Shown here piece by piece: positions 42,984-51,269 of a stretch of 64,000 nt of DNA. The first letter of the stretch is position 1. The number at the start of each line of letters is the position of its first letter. The notes below the pieces were generated by a model. It made no database searches and was not told where the DNA came from. It worked only from the letters and a program-made list of their open reading frames with translations. This DNA is from JBBRHQ01 sp963738305 (GTDB lineage Bacteria; Actinomycetota; Thermoleophilia; Solirubrobacterales; 70-9). The DNA lies in assembly GCA_963738305.1 (NCBI GenBank), contig CAVTVU010000001.1:992001-1056000 (forward strand), written 5' to 3'. Position numbers and translations under genes: made by a program.

Positions 42984-43259
42984 CTACTCGGGCTCTGGCG
43001 CTTCCTGTCCCGGCCAGGACCCGGTCACCCGGGCGAAGGAGCGTCGCGCCCCGTGGTCGGTGAGACCCTTGATCAGCCGGAAGATCGCACCCTCCACGAG
43101 CAGCGCGGCGAGCAGCTTCTTCCACTCGAACTCCCGATGCTTGGGGTCCGGGGGCTCTTCGTCATCGACGAGGCCCCAGATCTTCTCGAAGATCTTCTGG
43201 CCGACCAGGCCGGCGATCAGGCCGGCGATGATGCTGACCGGGAGAAAGATGAACTTCAT
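42984..43259 (-). CDS. DUF4235 small membrane protein
   Basis: A 91-residue protein with the DUF4235 pattern: one N-terminal helix (FLPVSIIAGLIAGLVGQKIFE), the motif KIWGLVDDEEPPDPKHREFEW, a second helix (LLAALLVEGAIFRLIKGL) and a polar tail. DUF4235 is common in Actinobacteria, often next to holin-like and DUF3618 genes. Start ATG 43259, one base beyond the stop of the preceding gene, so translation is coupled. Role unknown. Confidence 0.83.
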   Translation of the reverse strand: MKFIFLPVSIIAGLIAGLVGQKIFEKIWGLVDDEEPPDPKHREFEWKKLLAALLVEGAIFRLIKGLTDHGARRSFARVTGSWPGQEAPEPE

Positions 43260-43260
43260 C

Positions 43261-43629
43261 TCAGCTCTCCTCCTCCGTTGCCTGGGATGCGTAGTCGGAA
43301 TCCGCGTCCCCCCCACCCATCGACTTGCCGACTGCCAGCGCTGTTCCGACCCCAACCGCGCCGACCCCGCCGGCGATCAGCAGCCGCCGGCCCCAGCGCG
43401 GCTTCGGCTTCTGGCGATCGCTGCGAAACGCGTTCACGGCTTCCGTCAACGACGCCGTCCCCGCCTGTATCTGGCGGCGAAGCCGCTGGTCGCGGGTCGG
43501 CTTGACTCGCCGCTTCCTCGCGCGCTCATACGCGGCGCGGAGATTCTTCATCCCGTCGCGCAGTTGCTCCTGCGCGTACTCGTTCTCGAGCAGGCGCTCG
43601 ATCCGTATCGCGGTGTCCGCTGTGGCCAT
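43261..43629 (-). CDS. Small membrane-anchored basic protein of the envelope cluster
   Basis: A 122-residue protein. The first 80 residues form charged helices (IRIERLLENEYAQEQLRDGMKN, then LRAAYERARKRRVK and RLRRQIQAGTASL), followed by one membrane segment (LLIAGGVGAVGVGTALAVG) and an acidic tail. It resembles proteins next to DUF4235 and YihY genes in other Actinobacteria, but I cannot name its family. Ribosome site GAGAGGACG precedes ATG 43629. Confidence 0.7.
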   Translation of the reverse strand: MATADTAIRIERLLENEYAQEQLRDGMKNLRAAYERARKRRVKPTRDQRLRRQIQAGTASLTEAVNAFRSDRQKPKPRWGRRLLIAGGVGAVGVGTALAVGKSMGGGDADSDYASQATEEES

Positions 43630-43642
43630 CGTTCTCGTCCTC

Positions 43643-44701
43643 TCAGGTCGTCCGTTGTTCCTTGGGCTCGGCCCGCGGCTCGAGCTGAATCTCGCGCTCG
43701 GCGCGCGGGGTCCCCTCGTCGATCTCCAGACTGCGCTCGCGTTCGGCGTTCAGCTGATGACCGAAGAGGATCGCCAGGTTGGTGATCCAGAACCACATTA
43801 GAAGGACGATGAAGCTGGCGAGAGCTCCATACGTCTTGTTGTAGGAGCCGAAGTTGGCGACGTAGAAGGCGAACCCCGCCGAGGCGATGATCCAGACCAC
43901 CAGCGCCACGACGCTGCCCGGGGTCACCCAGCGGAAGCCGCGCACCTTGACGTTGGGCGAGGCGTAGTAGAGCAGCGAGATCATCGTGATGAAGATCGCC
44001 GCGAGCACCGGCCACTTGGCGATGTCCCAAATCGTCGTCGCGGTGCTGGAGAGCCCGATCGGCTTGGCCACCGCTTCCACGATCGGCCCGGTGAGGACCA
44101 GCCCGAGGGCGACGATCGCCATCATCAAGATCATCGCCAGGGTGACCAGCATCTGCAGTGGGCGGAGCTTCCAGAAGGACCGCCCCTCCGGCGTCTCATA
44201 GATGATGTTCGAGGCTCGCATGAAGGCACCGACGTAGCCGGAGGCCGACCAGAGCGCCACGGCGAGGCCAACGATCAGCGCGATCCCGGCCCCACTTCGG
44301 TTCGAGGTGATCGAGCGGATCGGGTCCGCGAAGGTCTGCGCCGCGGACTTCGGCCCGATCGAGGTGACCATGTCAGTGACCGACTGCGTGGTCGATTTCG
44401 GGTCACCGAAGAGGCCAACGATCCCCACCAGCGCGATCAGCGCCGGGAACAGGGAGAGCAGCCCGTAGTAGGTGAGCGCAGCGGCCCAGTCGGTGAGGTT
44501 GTCCTCCTGGAACTCGGTCGCGGTGCGCTTCAGAGTCGCGCGGAAGCCGGTCTCCGCCGGGGCTCCGGTCGGGCGGTAGTCCCGCCGGGCCCGATCGCCC
44601 TGCGGGCTCTCGGGTCGGCCCTGCGAGCTCTCGGGCTCGCGGAGATCCGCCCGCGCGCGCTCGCTCTCCGCCTCGGTCGAATGAGTCGCGTCGGTTGTCA
44701 T
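43643..44701 (-). CDS. yihY-like: YihY/BrkB-family inner-membrane protein
   Basis: A 352-residue membrane protein of the YihY (BrkB) family. The core shows LTDWAAALTYYGLLSLFPALIALV, LVGLAVALWSASGYVGAFMRA and a final helix block (YGALASFIVLLMWFWITNLAILFGHQL). The N-terminal 50 residues are polar and Arg/Glu-rich. YihY was once proposed as RNase BN, which is not accepted; the true role in the envelope is unknown. Sits in a cluster with DUF4235, DUF3618 and holin-like genes, all on the minus strand. Confidence 0.88.
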   Translation of the reverse strand: MTTDATHSTEAESERARADLREPESSQGRPESPQGDRARRDYRPTGAPAETGFRATLKRTATEFQEDNLTDWAAALTYYGLLSLFPALIALVGIVGLFGDPKSTTQSVTDMVTSIGPKSAAQTFADPIRSITSNRSGAGIALIVGLAVALWSASGYVGAFMRASNIIYETPEGRSFWKLRPLQMLVTLAMILMMAIVALGLVLTGPIVEAVAKPIGLSSTATTIWDIAKWPVLAAIFITMISLLYYASPNVKVRGFRWVTPGSVVALVVWIIASAGFAFYVANFGSYNKTYGALASFIVLLMWFWITNLAILFGHQLNAERERSLEIDEGTPRAEREIQLEPRAEPKEQRTT

Positions 44702-44727
44702 GGATCTTCGCCCTCTCTCGGGAGCTC

Positions 44728-45151
44728 TCAGCGGGAGAGCAGCCTGCTGATCGCGAATCCGGCGACGAAGGCCGCAGCAATCGCCAGCGGAACGGGATTT
44801 TCCTTGGCGAGCTGCTGCGCCCGCTGAGCGCCCGCAGAAGCGGACTCCGGGCTCGCCTCGCCCGCCTTCTCGGCGAGCGAATCCTTGGCGCCGACGATCT
44901 TCTCCTTCGCATCATCGGTCTTGGCACCGAGGCTCTGCTTGACGTCGTCTGCCTTCGCCTTGGCCTGCTTCTTCACGTCGGCCTTCTCGGAGACCGCGGC
45001 GACGGTATCTCCCAGGTCCTCTCGGGTTTGTTCGATCTCTGCCTGGATCTCCTCGGGCGACTTGCTCTCCCCCCGTAACCTTGGTCGCCTCGGTGTCCTT
45101 GGTCGCCTCTGCTTCCGCGCCAGAGGCTGGCTGGCTGCCCTTCGTTGTCAT
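44728..45151 (-). pseudogene. DUF3618 protein, one frameshift
   Basis: Two frames give about 140 residues. ATG 45151 begins MTTKGSQPASGAEAEATKDT; removing one base in a run of G near 45072 gives GESKSPEEIQAEIEQTREDLG, the DUF3618 signature, then an Ala/Lys/Asp-rich helical part (VKKQAKAKADDVKQSLGAK, DDAKEKIVGAKDSLAEKAGE) and a C-terminal hydrophobic segment (PLAIAAAFVAGFAISRLLS). DUF3618 proteins are small envelope proteins of Actinobacteria. The break lies in a homopolymer, so it is most likely a sequence error. Start overlaps the holin-like stop by four bases. Confidence 0.8.
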
Positions 45152-45588
45152 CGGTTGCGTCCTTCCGTGGCGCTTTGCTTGGCTTCTTCGATGTCCTGCT
45201 TGGTGCTGTCGATCGCCTTCTCCGGGACCGGCGGCGTCCCCGCGTCGATCCGCTTCTTGCCCACCAAGGCGAGGACTCCGGCGACCGCCGCATACGCGCC
45301 GGCGACAATCAGCGCCGCTAGCCAGGGCGAGACGGCGGTGGCGAGGCCGAGGATCGCGGCCGCCGTCAACGCCGCGAGGGCGAACAGGCCGACGAGCCCG
45401 GCGCCACCGAAGGCGCCTGCGCCGATCCCGATCCGCTTGCCCTTCACGCTCATCTCGGCCTTTGCCAGCTCGACCTCCTTGCGGGCGAGCGTCGCCGACT
45501 GCTCGGAGAGCTGCTTCATGAGGTCCGAGAGCGATCGATCCTCGAGCTGTTCGTTCCGATCGCCGGGTGGGGCGCTTGTTCCGTTCAT
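45148..45588 (-). CDS. Phage-holin-family-like membrane protein (DUF1469)
   Basis: A 146-residue protein of the putative actinobacterial holin-X / DUF1469 family: an amphipathic start (SLSDLMKQLSEQSATLARKEVELAKAEM), then two helices (AGLVGLFALAALTAAAILGLA, ALIVAGAYAAVAGVLALVG) and the motif KKRIDAGTPPVPEKAIDSTKQD. Despite the name, this family is chromosomal, not tied to phage lysis, and usually sits next to DUF3618 genes, as here. Likely in envelope maintenance. A SigB-like promoter lies upstream, so the downstream cluster may be stress-induced. Confidence 0.85.
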   Translation of the reverse strand: MNGTSAPPGDRNEQLEDRSLSDLMKQLSEQSATLARKEVELAKAEMSVKGKRIGIGAGAFGGAGLVGLFALAALTAAAILGLATAVSPWLAALIVAGAYAAVAGVLALVGKKRIDAGTPPVPEKAIDSTKQDIEEAKQSATEGRNR

Positions 45589-45625
45589 CCCTCGTCTCCT
45601 GTCTTGCGAAGCTCGTCACTTGGGG

Positions 45626-45650
45626 TTGCCCTACAGGTTTGGGGGTAAAC
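45626..45650 (-). promoter_or_regulatory. SigB-type promoter (one mismatch) for the holin/DUF3618/YihY cluster
   Basis: On the minus strand, GTTT at 45650-45647, a 15-base spacer and GGGCAA at 45631-45626; 38 bases before the first gene. Confidence 0.5.
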
Positions 45651-45688
45651 ATTCCTGATAGAAACGCGACACGGTTACGGGACAATCT

Positions 45689-47098
45689 GTGGCAGATGAA
45701 TCGCAAAACCCGGGTCAGAACCACCTTTCCCCCCTCCGCAGCGACGCGCAGCGAAACCGCGAGCGGATCCTCGAGGCGGCCGGACGGCTGCTGGTCCAGT
45801 CACCCGCGGCGACCCTGGCGGACATCGGCGCGGCGGCCGGGGTGTCGCGCTCGACTGTCTACCGCCACTTCCCCGACCGCCGCGCGCTTGTCGCCGCCGT
45901 GGCGGAGACCCCCCGCAGCACCGAAGAGGCCGTCGAGGACCTGCTTCCACCCGGGAAGCTCGGCAGGGACGGGGTGCCGCTGGAGGCGATCCACGTGTTC
46001 GACGTGGTGGCGCCCGCGGTGCTGCCCGAGCAGCTGGTCGCTGAGGCGCAGCGGCTCGCCAATGTGGCGCTGGCGCTCTACGTGCTCGACATCGACGGGT
46101 CGCACCTGCTGCGCATCGCCGGTCCCGCGAGGCTGCCGGAGCGCATCAAGACTCCCCTGGCGATCGGCCCCGAGCTGGACCTCGCCGGTCTGGCGGAGCT
46201 GCGCGATCAGCTCTCCAGCTATCGCGGCGTCGAGATCGTGCCCCTTTGGCTGCGCGGCAGCGCGATCGGCGTCCTGCTCACCCTGGGGCAACCCCGCCAC
46301 GACCTCGCCGAGCTGGCGCGGCAGGCGGCCGCCGCCGTCACGCTGGCCGACCGCTACACCGATGCCTTCGCCCGCGGCCAGCGTCGCAAGCACCCGAAGG
46401 CGGCGGCGGAGATGCAGCAGGCCATGCTCCCGCCGCGGATCTCCCCGGTCACGGGCGGCGAGGTGGCCGGAAACGTCCTTCCGAGCTACGACGTGGGCGG
46501 GGACTGGTTCGACGTCGTCGAGAACGCCGATGGCGTCTGGTTGAGCCTGGCCGATGGGATCGGCGGCGGAACCCGGGCAACGGCGAGTGGCGCCGTCGCC
46601 CTCGGTGCCCTGCGGGCGAGCCGCCGCAGCGGCGGGTCGATCAAGGAGGCCCTGCTGCTGATGCACCGAACGCTGAAGGAGATGCCCGGCCCCCGCCCCG
46701 AGATGACCGCGCTGATCGCCCACTGGGACCCGGCCTCCCACGATCTGCGGCTGGCCAACTGCGGGCACGTGCCCCCGATCCTGATCCGGGCCGACGGCAC
46801 CTCCGAGAAGCTGCTCTTTCCGAAGGGCCGCGGCCTCGGCGGCCGCTCGGGCGCGGTCCCGGCGGAGCGGTCGACCTCACTGCGTCCCGGAGACCGGCTG
46901 GTGCTGGTCTCCAACGGAGTGGTCGAGGACGGCAAGGGGAAGGCCGGCCTCGGCGCCCGGGGCGTGGTCGAAGCGGCGCTCAGCTCGGAGCGGGCGACCG
47001 CTGCCGACACCGTGCGGAAGGTCCACACCGCGGTGCTCGACGCAAGCGGAGGTGATCTCTCCGACGACGCGACGGCGGTCTGCATCTCGATCGCCTGA
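45689..47098 (+). CDS. TetR-type DNA-binding domain fused to GAF-like and PP2C phosphatase domains
   Basis: A 469-residue fusion. Residues 17-67 form a TetR-type HTH (RNRERILEAAGRLLVQS, then LADIGAAAGVSRSTVYRHFPD). Residues 90-230 look like a GAF or TetR-like ligand part (LALYVLDIDGSHLLRIAGPAR, GVEIVPLWLRGSAIGVLLTLG). Residues 240-469 form an RsbU/SpoIIE-type PP2C phosphatase (EMQQAMLPPRI, DVGGDWFDVVEN, LADGIGG, NCGHVPPILI, LSDDATAV). The metal-binding Asp residues are present. This would join DNA binding directly to STAS dephosphorylation. GTG 45689 has a weak ribosome site. It is divergent from the holin-like cluster. Confidence 0.85.
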   Translation: MADESQNPGQNHLSPLRSDAQRNRERILEAAGRLLVQSPAATLADIGAAAGVSRSTVYRHFPDRRALVAAVAETPRSTEEAVEDLLPPGKLGRDGVPLEAIHVFDVVAPAVLPEQLVAEAQRLANVALALYVLDIDGSHLLRIAGPARLPERIKTPLAIGPELDLAGLAELRDQLSSYRGVEIVPLWLRGSAIGVLLTLGQPRHDLAELARQAAAAVTLADRYTDAFARGQRRKHPKAAAEMQQAMLPPRISPVTGGEVAGNVLPSYDVGGDWFDVVENADGVWLSLADGIGGGTRATASGAVALGALRASRRSGGSIKEALLLMHRTLKEMPGPRPEMTALIAHWDPASHDLRLANCGHVPPILIRADGTSEKLLFPKGRGLGGRSGAVPAERSTSLRPGDRLVLVSNGVVEDGKGKAGLGARGVVEAALSSERATAADTVRKVHTAVLDASGGDLSDDATAVCISIA

Positions 47099-47106
47099 TC
47101 CGTCGG

Positions 47107-48489
47107 TCAGGCCTGGGGCGCGACCCCGCCGCCTTCCGCACGCTCCGCCTCCTGCTCGGCGAACTCTCGGTCTCTCGCCACCCGCTCCATTCCCTGCAGG
47201 CCCAGGCTGACCCGCCAGGTCAGCAGCCCGACCAGGACCGGGAGCACGAAAATGAGCACCCGGTAGGCCCAGATCTGACCGACGTAGCTGATCCCCAAAA
47301 GGACGTCGGCCCGATCCGCCGACCCCGACATGAAGACGAGCACCACCCAGGTGAGGAAGCCCGCACCGATCGCCGTGCGCACCGGAGCGTCCCGGGGCCG
47401 GTCGAGGACGTTGTGGGGGCGCCGGTCGCCGCTCCAGCGCCGCTCCAGCCAGGGCCACGCGAGCAGGGCACCCATGACGATCAGCGGGAACAGCGCGCCG
47501 CCCCAGAAGGGATTGGGAACGACGGTGCGGTCGCCGATCACCAGGTCGAAGCCCGGGACCAGCCTCAGCGCCCCGATCAGCCAGCCCAGGTACCAGTCGG
47601 GCTGGGCGCCGTTGGTGGAGAGACCGACGTGGTAGGGGCCCCAGAGCCAGACCGGGTTGATCTGCACCAGCCCACCGAGCAGGACCAGCACCGCGGCGAC
47701 CGCGAAGAAGAGCCCGAGCGAGCGGGGGGCCTGGCCCGGGAAGGCGGGCACGCCGACCAACTTGCCCTCCCCGGGATCGCGGCGCCGCCGGAGCCGGAAG
47801 CGGGTGTGGTGGCGGGAGGCGATCAGCGCCAGGTGCACGCCGAGCAGAGTTCCGATGAGGAGCGGCAGGATCAGCACGTGGCCGATGTACATACGCGACC
47901 AGAAGTCGGGGTCGCCCGGGAACTGCCCGCCCCAGATCAGCAGCGCCAGGTTGGCGCCGACCACCGGGATCGAGAGCGCCACCGAGTAGCCGATCGCCAG
48001 CCCCATGCCGGAGAGCAGATCGTCGCCGAGCGAGTAGCCCAGGTAGCCCTCGAGGAGGGTGATGAAGAGCATCAGGACGCCGATCACATAGGTGAGCTCA
48101 CGCGGCTTGCGGTAGGCGCCCGTGAAGAAGATGCGGATCAGGTGAAGGACGATCGCGGCGACGAAGACGTTCGCCGCCCAGTGGTGCGTCTGGCGGATCA
48201 GCAGCCCAGCCTTGACGTCGAAGGAGATGTCCACCACGGACTTGTAGGCGCGGGTCACCTCGAGGCCGTTCAGGGGCTCGTAACTGCCGTGGTAGACGGT
48301 CTTGGCGGTGCTCGGGTCGAAGAACAGGGTCAGGTAGATCCCGGTCGCTACCAGGACGACGAAGGCGTAGAGCGCTACCTCGCCGAGCAGGAAGGACCAG
48401 TGATCGGGGAAGGCGTAGCGCAGGGCCTTGCGGAGCGCCGGCGCCGATCCGGTGCGCTGGTCGAGCAACTCCACGGTCCGCCGGATCAT
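47107..48489 (-). CDS. qcrB: Cytochrome bc complex, cytochrome b subunit
   Basis: A 460-residue membrane subunit with the two b-haem helices: QTHHWAANVFVAAIVLHLIRIF and a later helix with HVLILPLLIGTLLGVHLALIA, giving four His ligands. The quinone-site region is seen near PDWYLGWLIGALRLVPGF (a PDWY variant of PEWY). A long hydrophobic C-terminal extension continues the bf/bc-fused form seen in Actinobacteria. The gene overlaps qcrA by four bases (ATGA); it is the last gene of the operon. It oxidises menaquinol. Confidence 0.93.
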   Translation of the reverse strand: MIRRTVELLDQRTGSAPALRKALRYAFPDHWSFLLGEVALYAFVVLVATGIYLTLFFDPSTAKTVYHGSYEPLNGLEVTRAYKSVVDISFDVKAGLLIRQTHHWAANVFVAAIVLHLIRIFFTGAYRKPRELTYVIGVLMLFITLLEGYLGYSLGDDLLSGMGLAIGYSVALSIPVVGANLALLIWGGQFPGDPDFWSRMYIGHVLILPLLIGTLLGVHLALIASRHHTRFRLRRRRDPGEGKLVGVPAFPGQAPRSLGLFFAVAAVLVLLGGLVQINPVWLWGPYHVGLSTNGAQPDWYLGWLIGALRLVPGFDLVIGDRTVVPNPFWGGALFPLIVMGALLAWPWLERRWSGDRRPHNVLDRPRDAPVRTAIGAGFLTWVVLVFMSGSADRADVLLGISYVGQIWAYRVLIFVLPVLVGLLTWRVSLGLQGMERVARDREFAEQEAERAEGGGVAPQA

Positions 48490-49475
48490 GCGGGGCCCGG
48501 CCTCCCGGTGCGAACGCCCCAGAAGGAGGGGCCGACCGGAGCGGAGAAGTCCCCGGCGGCACGCAGGCCGCCGTCGGAGTCGATCATCAGCGGGAGCTGG
48601 GGCAGGTTGCGGCCGGCAGGTCCGAAGAGGACCCGCCCCGCCGCCGCCGGGTCGAAGGTCGAGTAATGGCAAGGGCAGACCAGGGCCGGACGTGGACCGG
48701 TCGGGGGAAAGAGCGCCTTGCGATAGAGGGAGACGGCGCAGCCGGCATGGGTGCAGATCTTCGAGTAGGCGAGAATCCCCTTCGGGGCCCAATCGGCCCG
48801 GTCGGTCGGGAGCTCGAGATGCTCGGGAGCGAGGCGGACGAGGATCAGGGGCGCACCGAGCTGCTCACGGTCGCCATCCTCGGGAAAGGCGGTGTAGAAG
48901 GTGTCGCGGCCGATCTCCTCGGCGAGCAGGGCCTTGCCGGACTCGTCCACCAGGCGCCGGCCCCGGTACCAGGGAGAGTCGTAGAGGGACTCGGTGTCCA
49001 GCACCGGCCCCAGCGAAGCTGCTGGCACGACGAGGGCCGCGCCGAGCGCCGCTCCGGCCGCCCCCGCGGCGCCGGCCAGGAGTCGCTTGCGGGTGAAACG
49101 CCCACCGCTCTCGCGAACGATCGCGGCCAGGTCCTCCTGATCGGCGCGATCCTCGTAGTGGTAGTCCTCCTCTAGGTCCTCGGTGACGACCAATCTCTTC
49201 CCCACCACGATCAGGGCCGCCCCGATCAGGGCGAGGGCGAGCCCCAGGGCCAGGCCGAGGAATTGGGTCTGCCCGGCGGGTTCGAGCGCATAGATGACGA
49301 TGAAAGCGAGCGCGCAACCGGCGGCCGCGAGCAGGAGGATGATCACGGCGGTTTCGGCGCGGCGGTCCGGATCGCCCTCGGGCACGATCCGCTCCCGCCG
49401 CCCGCGGCCTCGGCCGCGGGCGGCGCCAAGCAGGGCCAGGCCCGCCATCTTCAGGGACGCCCGCACCCTGCTCAC
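48486..49475 (-). CDS. qcrA: Rieske iron-sulfur subunit of the bc complex
   Basis: A 329-residue subunit. Several hydrophobic helices lie in the N-terminal half (AVIILLLAAAGCALAFIVIYAL, FLGLALGLALALIGAALIVVG, LLAGAAGAAGAALGAALVV), as in the three-helix actinobacterial QcrA. The cluster motifs are ICTHAGC and CPCHYSTFD, giving two Cys and two His ligands, plus the extra disulfide Cys. It carries electrons from menaquinol to cytochrome c. Overlaps both neighbours by four bases. Confidence 0.93.
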   Translation of the reverse strand: MSRVRASLKMAGLALLGAARGRGRGRRERIVPEGDPDRRAETAVIILLLAAAGCALAFIVIYALEPAGQTQFLGLALGLALALIGAALIVVGKRLVVTEDLEEDYHYEDRADQEDLAAIVRESGGRFTRKRLLAGAAGAAGAALGAALVVPAASLGPVLDTESLYDSPWYRGRRLVDESGKALLAEEIGRDTFYTAFPEDGDREQLGAPLILVRLAPEHLELPTDRADWAPKGILAYSKICTHAGCAVSLYRKALFPPTGPRPALVCPCHYSTFDPAAAGRVLFGPAGRNLPQLPLMIDSDGGLRAAGDFSAPVGPSFWGVRTGRPGPA

Positions 49476-50269
49476 GCCATCCGCCTCCCGATCACCACGC
49501 AGACTCCGACCAGGACGACCGCGGCGACCAGCCAGGCGACGATTCCCTCGGGAACCGGCCCGATGTGGCCGATCCCCAAACCGCCACGATCCTCAGGCTC
49601 CTTGCTCGCGTTCACGTAGGCGACGATGTCGTCCAGCTCGCTGTCGCTGATCGCCTTGCGGGAAAAGCGCGGCATAACGTAGGGCCCGATCCGCACCGCC
49701 TCGGCGATCTGTCGAGCCGAGGCGTGCTTGAGGACGGGGACCCGAGTGTCGGTGACGTAGCCGCCCTCGCCGACCACCTGGTGGCACCCCGCGCAATGCT
49801 CGGTGAACAGCTCGAGACCCTGCGCGAGGCGGTCGCTGGAGCGCGGATGCGGGATCGGTGTTCCCTTCCCGAAGGAGGCGACGTAGGCGACCAGGGCGCT
49901 GATCTCGCGCTCATCGAAGAGCGGGCGGCCGCGCTCCGGCACCTCCTGGGGACCGGAGAGGGGCATGCGGCCGGTGCGCAGGTAGAAGTCCGGGGCGGCC
50001 GGGCCGACGCCGCGAAGCGAGGGCCCGATCCCCTTGGTGTCGCCGGCCCCGGCAACCGGGTTCGAGGGGCTGACGCCACGGCCGTCGATCCCGTGACAGC
50101 TAGCGCAGTTGGAGGCGTAGAGCTCCGCGCCCAGCTCGAGCCGGGAGGTGCCCGCTTCGCGGCCTGGATGGACGACCCCGCTCGGAGGCTGGGCGCGCGC
50201 CAGGGCGGCCAGGCCGAGGATGCCGAGCCCGGCGACCAAGCCGATCTTGAGCCTGGCACCCCTCATCAC
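49472..50269 (-). CDS. qcrC: Dihaem c-type cytochrome of the bc complex
   Basis: A 265-residue protein with a signal/anchor at the start (IGLVAGLGILGLAALARA), two haem c motifs (CASCHGIDGRG and CAGCHQVVGEGG, about 100 residues apart) with Met ligands likely in RMPLSG and YVMPRFS, and a C-terminal membrane helix (IVAWLVAAVVLVGVCVVIG). This is the QcrC layout of Actinobacteria. It passes electrons from the Rieske centre to the oxidase. Overlaps its neighbours by four bases. Confidence 0.92.
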   Translation of the reverse strand: MMRGARLKIGLVAGLGILGLAALARAQPPSGVVHPGREAGTSRLELGAELYASNCASCHGIDGRGVSPSNPVAGAGDTKGIGPSLRGVGPAAPDFYLRTGRMPLSGPQEVPERGRPLFDEREISALVAYVASFGKGTPIPHPRSSDRLAQGLELFTEHCAGCHQVVGEGGYVTDTRVPVLKHASARQIAEAVRIGPYVMPRFSRKAISDSELDDIVAYVNASKEPEDRGGLGIGHIGPVPEGIVAWLVAAVVLVGVCVVIGRRMA

Positions 50270-50649
50270 GACTGGTTGCAGCTCGAGAGGACCAGCACGC
50301 CGACGGCGTTCATCAAGATGATCGCGAGGAACAGGGGTGCGATCGCCATACCGACGATCGCGAGGAAGTGGGTACGACCCGCGGGCGGGGCGCCCTCGGC
50401 CTCGGCCTCGGTTGTCGCCCGGAAGAGCGCGACCGCGGTGGCAGCAGCGGCAATCGCCGTCCCGGCGGCGAGGATGGTCAGGATCAGCGTCCAGAGGTCC
50501 GGACCCGAGCCCCAGTCGCCATCCACGCCGCAGTGACCCTGGGTGAGCCAGTACCCCACCCCGAACTGAAGCCCCCAGGCGAGCGGGGCGCCGAGCACAC
50601 CGAACCAGAGCAGCGGCGAGGCGGCGGATCTCGGCGTCCGCGGGCTCAC
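50266..50649 (-). CDS. Small membrane protein between oxidase subunit III and QcrC, possibly a subunit IV-like protein
   Basis: A 127-residue protein with three hydrophobic helices (LLWFGVLGAPLAWGLQFGVGYW, LWTLILTILAAGTAIAAAATAVALF, FLAIVGMAIAPLFLAIILMNAVGVLVL) and a C-terminal SSCNQS. GTG 50649 overlaps the oxidase III stop by four bases and its own stop overlaps qcrC by four bases, so it is a true operon member. Actinobacterial oxidases have a small fourth subunit, CtaF, but this sequence is not a clear match. Confidence 0.72.
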   Translation of the reverse strand: MSPRTPRSAASPLLWFGVLGAPLAWGLQFGVGYWLTQGHCGVDGDWGSGPDLWTLILTILAAGTAIAAAATAVALFRATTEAEAEGAPPAGRTHFLAIVGMAIAPLFLAIILMNAVGVLVLSSCNQS

Positions 50650-51269
50650 AGCGATGGGTAGAGCTGGGTGAGGACGACGAAGACGGCCATCAGGCTGACG
50701 AAGTACCAGTAGAGCGCCACCACTCGAAGGGCGATCAGCCGGTAGTTGGTGATGCCGCCGAGCAGCCTGAACAGCAGCCACGCGTCGAGCGCCAGACCGA
50801 CCGCCACATGCGCGTGGTGGATCCCGAGCAGGGTGAAGTAGATCGAGCCGTAGGCATCGTCGGCGGGACCGAAGGTGTTGATGTCATCGACGAACAGGTG
50901 TATCTGGAGGCCGAGGTAGGCGCCCTGGGCCACGGTCGCCAGGGCGAGCAGCCACCAGGCGGCCCGAACCCTGCCGGCGACCGCGGCCCGCACCGAGGCG
51001 AGCATCGGCAGGCAGCTCGCCAGCAGAACCCCGGTGAGCATCAGGGGCAGGCTGACGGAAGGCTTCGGGATACCAGGCGGCGGCCAAGCGGTGGCCTGGA
51101 ACCGCAGGTAGAAATAGGCGGCGATCAGCGAGCCGAAGAGCGTGATCTCGGTGGCGATCAGGAGCAGCGCCCCCCACCATCCGCTCGGCATCGCCGAGCG
51201 TCGGCGCTCGACCTCGGCGGTGGCCCCCGCGTGGGTGGCCTGCATGCTGCGGGGGACCGCCTCGCTCAT
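50646..51269 (-). CDS. ctaE: Cytochrome c oxidase subunit III
   Basis: A 207-residue five-helix subunit III. Marks: WWGALLLIATEITLFGSLIAAYF (with the conserved Glu), FTLLGIHHAHVAVGLALDAW and ALYWYFVSLMAVFVVLTQLY. The five-helix form is common in caa3 oxidases. Start ATG 51269 overlaps the subunit I stop by four bases. Confidence 0.92.
   Translation of the reverse strand: MSEAVPRSMQATHAGATAEVERRRSAMPSGWWGALLLIATEITLFGSLIAAYFYLRFQATAWPPPGIPKPSVSLPLMLTGVLLASCLPMLASVRAAVAGRVRAAWWLLALATVAQGAYLGLQIHLFVDDINTFGPADDAYGSIYFTLLGIHHAHVAVGLALDAWLLFRLLGGITNYRLIALRVVALYWYFVSLMAVFVVLTQLYPSL

Noticed and set aside
45148..45588. Prophage lysis cassette, suggested by the holin-family match
   Set aside because: This family is chromosomal in Actinobacteria and no other phage gene is nearby.
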